Source: Polaribacter sp. SA4-12
Lineage (GTDB): Bacteria > Bacteroidota > Bacteroidia > Flavobacteriales > Flavobacteriaceae
Length of the DNA stretch: 64,000 nt
NCBI RefSeq assembly: GCF_002163675.1
Contig: NZ_CP019334.1
Location: 3,267,501 to 3,331,500 of the forward strand
Direction of reading: 5' to 3'
The stretch's first letter is position 1, and every line of letters starts with the position of its first letter. The position numbers were made by a program, and so were the translations under genes. Positions 35,254 through 43,561 of the stretch are shown here, in pieces. The notes under the pieces were generated by a model. It searched no databases. It was given only the letters and a program-made list of their open reading frames with translations, and was not told where the DNA came from.

Positions 35254-35730
35254 TTATTTTCCTTGTTGAGGTCTTTCTCCTCTTTTGTCTCCCTTATTTT
35301 TTTTTGACCCTTTCTTTCCTTTCCTTTTATTATGAGCCATTCTCTTTCTACCTTTTTGCATTTTTTCAAACTTCTCAAATTGATCTTTATTTAAAATCTC
35401 TTTCATCCTGTTTTTCATTGCAATCTGTGTGTCTAATTGCTTATTTTTCATTGCAAACATTTCACCAGCGGTAGGTCTTTCTTTATTTTTTCTTGCTTCT
35501 TTTCTTTTTTCCATAGAAGCCTTTCTTTCTGCCATTTTTGCCATTAATAGTGGCTTAATTTCTCTCTGTTGCTTAGCTGATAAATCTAAAGCCAAAGTCA
35601 TTTTTTTAACTGCCAAAGTTGTGTGTTGTTCTGCAGTTAAATTAGAACCTCTTTCTCCTCTTTTCTTTTGTGCTTGTGTAGTAAATGTTACTGCAATTAC
35701 TAAAACTAAAATACTTACTATTTTTTTCAT
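35254..35730 (-). CDS. Secreted basic helical protein, Spy/CpxP-like (paralogue of the next gene)
   Basis: 158 residues with a signal peptide (cleavage after TTQAQ, residue 20). Residues 32-120 form long charged helices with the pattern LDLSAKQQREIKPLLMAKMAER and KEILNKDQFEKFEKMQ, which resembles the LTxxQ repeats of Spy/CpxP-type periplasmic chaperones. The tail is strongly basic (KGKKGSKKNKGDKRGER). It has its own terminator. The gene at 35917-36318 is a paralogue. An envelope-stress chaperone role is inferred from this likeness. Confidence 0.78.
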   Translation of the reverse strand: MKKIVSILVLVIAVTFTTQAQKKRGERGSNLTAEQHTTLAVKKMTLALDLSAKQQREIKPLLMAKMAERKASMEKRKEARKNKERPTAGEMFAMKNKQLDTQIAMKNRMKEILNKDQFEKFEKMQKGRKRMAHNKRKGKKGSKKNKGDKRGERPQQGK

Positions 35731-35844
35731 CTTTATAAATTTTAATGTTATTTTGTATACTTCTTTGACTATTGAAAAGTAAAAAGGTTTAATGTAAATT
35801 TCTGTTTAACAAGTTTTTAACATATAAGAAGTGTTTTAAAAACA

Positions 35845-35876
35845 AAAACTCGGCTTCAATAAAGAAACCGAGTTTT
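35845..35876. terminator. Terminator of the second Spy-like gene
   Basis: AAAACTCGG (35845-35853) pairs with CCGAGTTTT (35868-35876), with TTC/GAA extending the stem after one mismatch. It parallels the terminator of the paralogue but with different stem bases. Confidence 0.82.
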
Positions 35877-35916
35877 CAAATCAACTAATCAACCCAAAAC
35901 TAGTTATTATAATCTC

Positions 35917-36318
35917 TTATTGTTTTTTCATTTTCATTCTATCTTTTCCTTTCTCTTTTCTTTCTTTAGCAATTTTTTCAAATTTCACTAATTGTTCTTC
36001 ATTTAAAATACTAGCTATTTCTGTATTAAAAGCAGCTTCTTTTTCCATTCGATCTTCTCTTAGTTGCGTGCGCTCTTCTTTAGATGGTTTCTTTCCAGAT
36101 TCTCTGCTAGCTTTTCTATTATCATTCATTGCCATTCTATCTGCAATTTGAGCGTATAATAGAGGTTTAATCTTACTTTGCTGAGCTTCAGTTAAATTTA
36201 ACTCCTTAGTCATTTTTGTAAGCATCTTTTCAGCAGAAGGTTTTCCACCTCTTTTTTGAGCTTGTGCAGTAAAAGTAAAGGCGAATACTAGAACTACTAT
36301 CGTTAATATATTTTTCAT
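35917..36318 (-). CDS. Secreted basic helical protein, Spy/CpxP-like (second paralogue)
   Basis: 133 residues with a signal peptide (cleavage after FTAQAQ, residue 20). The helical part carries LNLTEAQQSKIKPLLYAQIADR and ASILNEEQLVKFEKIAKER, matching the paralogue's two LTxxQ-like repeats. The tail is shorter but also basic. Each gene of the pair has its own promoter region and terminator, so they arose by tandem duplication but are transcribed separately. Confidence 0.78.
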   Translation of the reverse strand: MKNILTIVVLVFAFTFTAQAQKRGGKPSAEKMLTKMTKELNLTEAQQSKIKPLLYAQIADRMAMNDNRKASRESGKKPSKEERTQLREDRMEKEAAFNTEIASILNEEQLVKFEKIAKERKEKGKDRMKMKKQ

Positions 36319-36416
36319 TTTAATTGTTTTATTATTTTAATTACACTTCTTTGACACTTAAAAAATGAAAAGGTTTAAATTTGTTTCTTGTTTAACATGT
36401 TTTTAACAAAGTAAAG

Positions 36417-38030
36417 ATGAAGAATTTTTTGTGGTTAGTACTATTGTTGCCAATGCTTACAGCTGGTCAAGACAGTATTCGTGTAAATGTGAGAAATCCT
36501 CATGCTACAATTTATACACATTTATATTTTTTGCAATCTGATTCTTACGAGCCTAAAAAAGCAGCAAAAACTATTTTAGGTCTTTCTGAAGAGAAAGCAA
36601 TTGAAAAAGCCATTAAAATAAAGCAAGTTTTAGATGGTAAAGGTTTATATGTAGATGTAAATAAAATACCTACAAACCCTAATTATAAAGATACTATTGG
36701 TTATTCTTCTTATTCTAGATATGTTTTGTTTCCTCAAAGAATGCCTCAAATTTATGTAGAAAAAATCGATGATAATTGGTATTACTCAACAGAAACTGTT
36801 GCGAAAATAGAAGGTTTATACAAAGAAGTTTTTCCTTGGTATATTCAAAAATTACAGAAATTAATTCCTGTTTCTGGACATAAAAAATTATTAGGGTTAG
36901 AATTATGGCAGTTTATAGGGCTATTATTAATGTTAGTTTTAGGATATCTTGTTTTTTTTATAGTAAAAAGAATTGCCTTTTTTATATTAAGAAAAATTCA
37001 ACAACAAGTAACTAAAAATTCAAATATAGAAGTAAATAAAGTGCTTAAAAAGTTAGCACATCCTATAAGTTTATTACTATTAGTTGCTTTTATTGATAAA
37101 ATATTTCCATCCTTACAATTTGGTTTAACTACAAATACATGGGTGTTTTTGGGATTAAATATTGCCGAAACCGTTTTTTGGATTTATGTTTTCTTAAAAT
37201 TAGTACAAGTTGTAATGCGAATTTATGCCGAATTTACAGAGAGAACACATGGTAGATTAGATGATCAATTAGTACCAATTTTAGACAGCTTTCTTACAGG
37301 ATTAGTTATTGTAGTTGGTGTTTTTAGATTGTTAGTCCTTTTTGGAGTAGATGCATCAACAATGTTAGCAGGTGCAACAATAGGAGGTTTGGCATTTGCA
37401 TTGGCTTCTCAAGATACTGTGAAAAACTTGATAGGAACGATCATGATTTTTCTAGATAAACCTTTTCATATCGAAGATTGGATTGAAGCAGGGGAAGTTG
37501 TCGGAACCGTAGAAAGAGTAGGTTTTAGGTCTACACAAGTTCGTGCAGCAGATACTTCTATTTATCAAATACCAAATAGTAAATTGTCAGAATTGGTTAT
37601 TAATAACAAAGGTTTGCGATTATTTAGACGTTATAATACAAATTTAGGTTTGCGTTATGATACACCGCCAGAATTAATTGAAGCATTTGTAAAAGGACTT
37701 AGAGAAATTGTGATTGAACATCCAGAAACACGTTCAGACTCTTTTAATATTGAATTTACAGGTTTTGGAGATTCCGCTTTATTAATTATGGTAAACGTGT
37801 ATTTTAAAAGTTTAGCTTGGGGCATAGAGCAATCTTCTAAACACAGATTGCATATTGCAATTGTTAAATTAGCGTCAGAATTAGGTGTTGATTTTGCATT
37901 TCCATCTACAACTGTTACTATTGAGCAGTTTCCAGAAAAACAAGGTATAAGTCTAAAATACGATATCAATAAAGAAAGAACAGATGCTGTTATCTCTAAA
38001 ATTGTAAGCGATTTTAATAAAGGAAACTAG
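36417..38030 (+). CDS. Mechanosensitive ion channel of the MscS family
   Basis: 537 residues with a signal peptide (cleavage near TAGQDS), a periplasmic domain of about 130 residues, four to five membrane segments (about 155-330) and the MscS core. The pore helix shows GATIGGLAFALASQDTVKN (glycine/alanine packing), followed by the beta domain IEDWIEAGEVVGTVERVGFRST and VYQIPNSKL-like sequence (here IYQIPNSKL). It should open under membrane tension and release solutes. It is transcribed divergently from the Spy-like pair. Confidence 0.92.
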   Translation: MKNFLWLVLLLPMLTAGQDSIRVNVRNPHATIYTHLYFLQSDSYEPKKAAKTILGLSEEKAIEKAIKIKQVLDGKGLYVDVNKIPTNPNYKDTIGYSSYSRYVLFPQRMPQIYVEKIDDNWYYSTETVAKIEGLYKEVFPWYIQKLQKLIPVSGHKKLLGLELWQFIGLLLMLVLGYLVFFIVKRIAFFILRKIQQQVTKNSNIEVNKVLKKLAHPISLLLLVAFIDKIFPSLQFGLTTNTWVFLGLNIAETVFWIYVFLKLVQVVMRIYAEFTERTHGRLDDQLVPILDSFLTGLVIVVGVFRLLVLFGVDASTMLAGATIGGLAFALASQDTVKNLIGTIMIFLDKPFHIEDWIEAGEVVGTVERVGFRSTQVRAADTSIYQIPNSKLSELVINNKGLRLFRRYNTNLGLRYDTPPELIEAFVKGLREIVIEHPETRSDSFNIEFTGFGDSALLIMVNVYFKSLAWGIEQSSKHRLHIAIVKLASELGVDFAFPSTTVTIEQFPEKQGISLKYDINKERTDAVISKIVSDFNKGN

Positions 38031-38051
38031 TTTACTGAAAGCATTTTTTTT

Positions 38052-38149
38052 GAAGCTATTTCCTGCTTTTCGCACTCGCTTTTTTTACGAAAAGTAAAAA
38101 AGAGCTCAAACAATTGCTTCAATCAGGGCTAAACCTGTTTGCTAACTTT
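38052..38149 (-). repeat. A-family intergenic repeat, copy A3
   Basis: Read on the minus strand it has GTTAGCAAACAGGTTTAGCC, CTGATTGAAGC, TTGTTTGAGCTC, a T run, a central hairpin TTTTTTAC / GTAAAAAA, then GCGAGTGCG and AGCAGGAAATAGCTTC. The central stem bases differ from A1, A2 and A4 but the pairing is kept. It lies in the 152-bp gap between the convergent MscS and Dus genes. Confidence 0.78.
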
Positions 38150-38182
38150 TGTCTTTTATTCAGAAGTTTAGATTAAAATCTA

Positions 38183-39136
38183 TTAACTGTTTTTCGCTTC
38201 TTTAAGAATTTCTCTCACAGCAATCGCATAATTTTTTGGATTACTTGCCTTTTTAATCTTTTTATAGGTTTTCTGAGGATTAGAAAAACTTTGAGCAAAG
38301 TATTCCCAGAAACCAAGCATCTTCATTTTAATTGGAGTTGGTCCAGAAAGAGCGGCATCATATTCTTGATAAATACGATCGTGAAATTCATTAAAAATAT
38401 CAAACCTATTTTTAGGATATTCAGTAGTGTCGTTTTTAATCATACTTGGTAAAAACGGATCCGCAATTAAGCCTCTACCAATCATCCAATGATCTATGGT
38501 TGTAAAACGTTCTTGTAACTTCTTAAATGACGCTACAGAAGTAATATCACCATTATAATACATTTTATGTTTGCTATTGTCTAAACATTTCTGAAATGCT
38601 TCTAAATTTGTTCCGCCTTTATAAAGTTGTTTTCCAATTCTTGCGTGAATGGCTATATTTTTTAATGGGTATTTATCTAAAATAGGCAAAGTATCTAAAA
38701 TTTCTTCAGGATTTTCATACCCCATTCTCATTTTCATAGAAACAAGAATATCAGATTCATTATGTACTTTATGAAGAATACTATCTATTTTTTCTGCATC
38801 ATGTATCAATCCAGAACCCATTCCTCGTTTTGTAACCATCGGGTAAGGACAACCTAAATTCCAGTTTAATTCTTTGTAGCCTAATTCTCTTACATACTTA
38901 GAAACAAATAAGAACTCATCAGCATCATTTGTAATAATCTGCGGAATAACTTCAAGTTCTGTATTATTCTCTAAATCGATATCCCTTTTGTAAGAATTTT
39001 TAATCACCATTTTTCCATTCAAACGAATGTAAGGAGAATAAAAAGTATCAATTCCACCAAAAAAATGGTTAAAAGCGTTTCTGAATTTATAATCTGTAAA
39101 ACCCTGTAAAGGAGAAGAAAGTAAAGTATGACTCAT
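38183..39136 (-). CDS. tRNA-dihydrouridine synthase
   Basis: The FMN enzyme reduces specific uridines in the tRNA D-loop. The 317-residue protein shows the TIM-barrel motifs SPLQGFTD near the start, LNWNLGCPYPMVTKRGMGSG with the catalytic cysteine (near residue 96), VSMKMRMGYENP, IHARIGKQLY and MIGRGLIADPFLP. It is nearest to the DusC-like group by eye, and the exact position modified cannot be told. It is a single gene with A3 on its 3' side. Confidence 0.92.
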   Translation of the reverse strand: MSHTLLSSPLQGFTDYKFRNAFNHFFGGIDTFYSPYIRLNGKMVIKNSYKRDIDLENNTELEVIPQIITNDADEFLFVSKYVRELGYKELNWNLGCPYPMVTKRGMGSGLIHDAEKIDSILHKVHNESDILVSMKMRMGYENPEEILDTLPILDKYPLKNIAIHARIGKQLYKGGTNLEAFQKCLDNSKHKMYYNGDITSVASFKKLQERFTTIDHWMIGRGLIADPFLPSMIKNDTTEYPKNRFDIFNEFHDRIYQEYDAALSGPTPIKMKMLGFWEYFAQSFSNPQKTYKKIKKASNPKNYAIAVREILKEAKNS

Positions 39137-39210
39137 GTAAAATATTGAGTTGCAAATATAGAATACTTTTTAGAGCAAATTATAATTTAAGATAAACCTC
39201 TTCTAAAAGT

Positions 39211-40809
39211 TTAATTTCCTTTTTTCACTTTTAAAGGAGTATTCATCCAATAGTTGTTTTCTAACTTTAAAGGAGTAATTATAGATTTCGATAAAGGTAA
39301 ACTCTTATCTATAAAGTTTTGCTGAAGTGGTATTTTTTTATTTTCAAAGACTTCTTGCACAAAAAACTCTCTATATTGATTCATTTTGATGCTTGCTCTT
39401 TGGTTAATAATAAAACCATTTATGTCTTTAATATTTTCAATTTCGAAACTAAAGTATTTACCATAATTGGGGTTGTATTTCTCTTTTTCGAAGTTTATTT
39501 TAGTAAGTGATTCTTTATCTATATGAATGGTAACTGTTCTATCATTGGTGTCAAAAGTATTAACGTCTATTACTTTTAACCTTTCGTTTTTATAATACAT
39601 TTTAAAATTCCTGCGAAAAGGCTCTAAGCTATCAAAGTATAATTGACGATTAAATGAAACTATAAACGAGTTTTTTTTCGGATCAAAAATAGTTTTATCA
39701 ATTTTAAAATAATTACCATTTGTTGCTTTAAAAAAGTTATTGAAAGTTATGTAATTCAAATACATTTTATCTTTTTTTGGTCTGTATTCTATTGTAATTG
39801 AATATTGTGGGTTTTTCTTACGCTTATAATATAGATTGTAGTTTAATTTATGAATTGCAAATTCTTGTTTAGAAATATAAATACTTCCATACGCAGCATA
39901 ATCGTTACTAGTTTTTGTGTTAATTGAAGAAAAAGTAATTTCGTAAAGCGGTATTTTATCAGAAAAAATAATTCTTTTAACTATAAATGTGTGATTTTTT
40001 AAAAAGTCTTTCTGAAAAATATTTGTAAAAGAAAAAGACATTTTGTTGTAATTTCTAACAGCATTTGTAAGCTGTAATATATTCAATTCATTCCCGCCTA
40101 AAGGAGTAATATATACACTTTCTGAATATTTTTTACTTTTATTGTCATAAGGTACCGTTAGCGTAGAATCTTGAACAAAAGATTTATTTGTTCTGTATTT
40201 ATAAAGTAAGGTTTGATTCTTTTTACTTTTTAGTTTATCGCTATCAAAGCCGTCATCAAAAGATTCTAAAATTGCTTCGTTAACGTTTAAATACTTTATT
40301 TGTTCTTCAGATTTTATCGTTTTTTGATAAGAATCACCAACAGGTTGTTGGTAATCTCTATAATAGCCAATGTAAGAATGTGCTTCTGTAGGGTAGTTTT
40401 CTAAAATATTTTCAATAGCTTTTCTAACAATCTGTTTTGCTAAAGGTTGTCTTTCTTTCTTTTTGGTAGTTTTTACAACTATTTCACTTAAATAATTATT
40501 AGAAGGTGATACATAAATGATATTAGTGCTTTTTCTTTTTAAAGTTGATAACTTTATTTCTTTGGTTTTGTAACCAATAGAAGATATTCTTATAATTCCT
40601 GTTTTCTTATACCGAAGAGGAATTTCAAAATTACCATTTAAATCTGCATGAGTTCCTCTATTTATTTTTTTAAGCATAACAGTTGCATATACAACGGGTT
40701 TTTTGGTTGTAATATCTAAGACTGTACAAGAAAATTTTTCTTGAGAAAATAAGCTTCCAAGAATAAAGTTAAAAGCAAAAAAAAAGAAATATATTTTTTT
40801 CAAAAACAC
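39211..40809 (-). CDS. CarboxypepD_reg-like outer-membrane-associated protein
   Basis: 532 residues with a signal peptide (cleavage near LFSQEK). Residues about 23-105 are a CarboxypepD_reg-like beta domain (TTKKPVVYATVMLKK, GNFEIPLR, ISSIGYKTKEI), as often found at the start of TonB-dependent receptors and related proteins. The remainder is beta-rich without a TonB plug (YYRDYQQPVGDSYQK, FAIHKLNYNLYYKRK). It is probably a surface or outer-membrane protein of unknown role, in the same direction as the metalloprotease gene upstream, with a terminator between. Confidence 0.8.
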   Translation of the reverse strand: MFLKKIYFFFFAFNFILGSLFSQEKFSCTVLDITTKKPVVYATVMLKKINRGTHADLNGNFEIPLRYKKTGIIRISSIGYKTKEIKLSTLKRKSTNIIYVSPSNNYLSEIVVKTTKKKERQPLAKQIVRKAIENILENYPTEAHSYIGYYRDYQQPVGDSYQKTIKSEEQIKYLNVNEAILESFDDGFDSDKLKSKKNQTLLYKYRTNKSFVQDSTLTVPYDNKSKKYSESVYITPLGGNELNILQLTNAVRNYNKMSFSFTNIFQKDFLKNHTFIVKRIIFSDKIPLYEITFSSINTKTSNDYAAYGSIYISKQEFAIHKLNYNLYYKRKKNPQYSITIEYRPKKDKMYLNYITFNNFFKATNGNYFKIDKTIFDPKKNSFIVSFNRQLYFDSLEPFRRNFKMYYKNERLKVIDVNTFDTNDRTVTIHIDKESLTKINFEKEKYNPNYGKYFSFEIENIKDINGFIINQRASIKMNQYREFFVQEVFENKKIPLQQNFIDKSLPLSKSIITPLKLENNYWMNTPLKVKKGN

Positions 40810-40833
40810 AAATTTTATAGATTATTATATGCA

Positions 40834-40860
40834 AAAACCACGCCATAATGACGTGGTTTT
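40834..40860. terminator. Terminator after the metalloprotease gene
   Basis: AAAACCACG pairs with CGTGGTTTT around a CCATAATGA loop. On the minus strand a T-rich tract follows. It separates the metalloprotease from the CarboxypepD_reg-like gene. Confidence 0.8.
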
Positions 40861-40882
40861 ATATAAGTATTTACAAGAAATA

Positions 40883-43369
40883 TTATTTAGGATCTAAAAT
40901 AGTATCAATTCTATCTACAACATCTTGTAAGTGGTAACGAGTTAAAGTGTTTCCTCTTTTAGAAGCTGCTTTTGCATCTCTTTGAATACGTTTTAATTCA
41001 CCTCTTGCAACAGATTTTACATCAGATTGATTGATGTTAATTCCACTTTGCTTAAAGTAACCTCTATTAGCACCTCTTTGATCTTTGGCTTTATTCAATA
41101 AATAGTCTAATCTATCTAAATAAACTCTTTGTAAGTTTCTTCTATAAGTATCAATAGATTTTCCTGAATAAATTTCACTCCAAACTCCTTTTCTTAAGTC
41201 ACTCATCATACTAACTAAAGAGTATGCTTTAGAACCGTTAGACGTTTCGTTTTCAATCATACGAGCCATTCTACCTGGATCTAACATGTTGTTTAACGTT
41301 CTTGCTTGTAAACCACGAACTCTTTCTACAGAACCAGAAAATTCAGTTTTGCTGAAAATGTTTTTATCTAACATCCAAGTTGGAGTTTTAAATAATTCGT
41401 CAACCACAAAAGTTAAAGCTTCTTTTTGAGTTGCTTTGTCTACATGTGTATAAACTGCGCCTTCTTGGTCAGTTGTCTTATATTGTTCATAAACACCACC
41501 AACATTAGCAGTTACATGTCCCATATATCTATTAAATTGACTTAAAACTTGTCCGTACATAGTAGATAAGTCATCATAATTTTCACCTTTTTCAGACGTC
41601 CACTCCTCTAAATTAGGAAGAATTCTTTTTAAATTTTTAATTCCATAAGTAGAAGCTTTCATAGCATTATCACCTAAGTCTTCTGTTTGAGAACTAGGGT
41701 CTACTACACCACCAGCTTGTTGGTGCCCAAATCTGTACATTGGATCTCCAGCATGTTTTAAAATCCAAGAATCTAAAACAGGCTTTTCATCTTTAGCATC
41801 AGTATCTAAGATTGGTCTATAACCCCAAGAAATTGCATATTTATCATAAATACCAATATTTGGCATTAAAGCAACACCTTTATCTTCTGGTTGTGCAACA
41901 TAATTAAAACGAGCATAATCCATTATAGATGGTGCTGTTCCGTATTTTTTAGTGAAAGAAGCAGAACGTAAAGAATCTACTGGATACGCATTTGAACTAC
42001 CCATATTGTGAGGTAAACCTAAAGTGTGACCAAGTTCGTGAGAAGATACAAATTTGATTAATTCACCCATTGTTTCTGTCTTAAAATTATTAGTTCTTGC
42101 ATCAGGATTAATAGCTGCTGTCTGAATAAAAAACCAATTATGTAATAAAGACATTACATTATGATACCAATTAATGTCTGATTCTAAAATCTCACCAGAA
42201 CGTGGATCACTAACGTGAGGTCCATTTGCATTTGGTATTGGGGAAGCTAAATAACGAATTACAGAATAACGAATATCTTCTGGACTATAATCTGAATCTT
42301 CTTCTTTAGTAGGAGCTCTTTTTGCAATAATTGCGTTTTTAAACCCTGCAGCTTCAAAAGCAACTTGCCAGTCATTAACACCTTGAATAATATAAGGAAC
42401 CCACTCTTCTGGAGTTGCTCTATCTACATAATAAACAATTTGTTTTTTTGGCTCAACTAATTCGCCTCTCTTAAATTTTTCGATGTCTTCGTCTTTAACT
42501 TCTAAACGATATCTATCTAAGTACTTTACAGTTTTACTTTTTTGAGCATCTAAACCATAATCTGTTTGTCCTCTTGCAAACCAACCAACACGTTCGTCAA
42601 AATAACGACGCTTCATAGGTACTTTAGGTAATAAAACCATAGAGTTACTCATTTCTAAAGTAATTGAACCTAGCGCATTATTAGATGGTGCTTTACTTGC
42701 TAAATATGTTTTTACGTGCCTAATTTCTATATTTTGTGGATAACTGCTAACTCTATCTATATAAGAACGCGATTTATCCATTCTTGTAGCTTGGTATCTT
42801 TTTCTATAAAACCCAGGGAAACCTAATGGCTTAATATCTGTAGAAAATAATTCAGTAGCATCAATTACAGTAGCTGTAGAATCTTTACTGATAGCTTTAA
42901 TTGGAAAAGAAAATAATATTGGCTCTAAATTAGAGTTCATAACAGCTTCATGAACAGGTAAAATAGTATCTGCAACTACGTTGTGTGAAACAATTCTTAA
43001 AAGAATTTGTTTATTTCTCTTTTCCCAACGTAAAACTTGAGTGTTGGTTTTACCACCACCAAATCCAATTCCGCTAGAAGTTTTTGCAATTCTTGTAACC
43101 ATTAGCATTTCTCTTTTTAAAAGAGAATCAGGGATTTCAAAAAGATAAGCATCATCTTTTGTGTGAACTTTAAATAAACCTTCGTCTGTTTTGTGTTCTT
43201 TTGTAACTACTTTGCTATAAGGTTTAATGTCTCCTTTTTTCGGTTTTGGTTTGGGAGTTTCTTTTGAAGTTTCTTTTTTCTTTTTCTTCCAAAATTGTGC
43301 ATTAGATTCTGTAGAAAAAGCAAAAACGAAAGCTACCAAAAGTAGTCTAGTAAGTATCTTTTTTGTCAT
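40883..43369 (-). CDS. Zinc-dependent metalloprotease (DUF5117/DUF5118 family)
   Basis: 828 residues with a signal peptide (cleavage near SNAQFW). After a Lys-rich linker comes the DUF5118/DUF5117 region. The metzincin zinc motif SSHELGHTLGLPHN lies near residue 445, with the expected methionine turn SIMDYARFNYV further on. The C-terminal DUF4953-like part is helical. The enzyme should be periplasmic or exported. Substrate unknown. It is closed by its own terminator, and another terminator lies upstream, so it is transcribed alone. Confidence 0.92.
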   Translation of the reverse strand: MTKKILTRLLLVAFVFAFSTESNAQFWKKKKKETSKETPKPKPKKGDIKPYSKVVTKEHKTDEGLFKVHTKDDAYLFEIPDSLLKREMLMVTRIAKTSSGIGFGGGKTNTQVLRWEKRNKQILLRIVSHNVVADTILPVHEAVMNSNLEPILFSFPIKAISKDSTATVIDATELFSTDIKPLGFPGFYRKRYQATRMDKSRSYIDRVSSYPQNIEIRHVKTYLASKAPSNNALGSITLEMSNSMVLLPKVPMKRRYFDERVGWFARGQTDYGLDAQKSKTVKYLDRYRLEVKDEDIEKFKRGELVEPKKQIVYYVDRATPEEWVPYIIQGVNDWQVAFEAAGFKNAIIAKRAPTKEEDSDYSPEDIRYSVIRYLASPIPNANGPHVSDPRSGEILESDINWYHNVMSLLHNWFFIQTAAINPDARTNNFKTETMGELIKFVSSHELGHTLGLPHNMGSSNAYPVDSLRSASFTKKYGTAPSIMDYARFNYVAQPEDKGVALMPNIGIYDKYAISWGYRPILDTDAKDEKPVLDSWILKHAGDPMYRFGHQQAGGVVDPSSQTEDLGDNAMKASTYGIKNLKRILPNLEEWTSEKGENYDDLSTMYGQVLSQFNRYMGHVTANVGGVYEQYKTTDQEGAVYTHVDKATQKEALTFVVDELFKTPTWMLDKNIFSKTEFSGSVERVRGLQARTLNNMLDPGRMARMIENETSNGSKAYSLVSMMSDLRKGVWSEIYSGKSIDTYRRNLQRVYLDRLDYLLNKAKDQRGANRGYFKQSGININQSDVKSVARGELKRIQRDAKAASKRGNTLTRYHLQDVVDRIDTILDPK

Positions 43370-43466
43370 AATAAATATTTAGTTTGAATAGTCTTCGAAA
43401 TTAAGGAAACCAAATATGATGAAGTCTTAAAGAAACGTTAAAGGGAAATAGTTGTTTTAACATAAA

Positions 43467-43505
43467 AACACCCTAAATTATAATATTGATATAATTTAGG
43501 GTGTT
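43467..43505. terminator. Terminator after the T9SS cargo gene
   Basis: AACACCCTAAATTATA (43467-43482) pairs perfectly with TATAATTTAGGGTGTT (43490-43505), a 16-bp stem with a 7-base loop. Confidence 0.85.
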
Positions 43506-43561
43506 TAATTAGTTGTGAAAAAAATACCTAAAGAAGCTTTTTTTCTGACTGATAATGTAAC

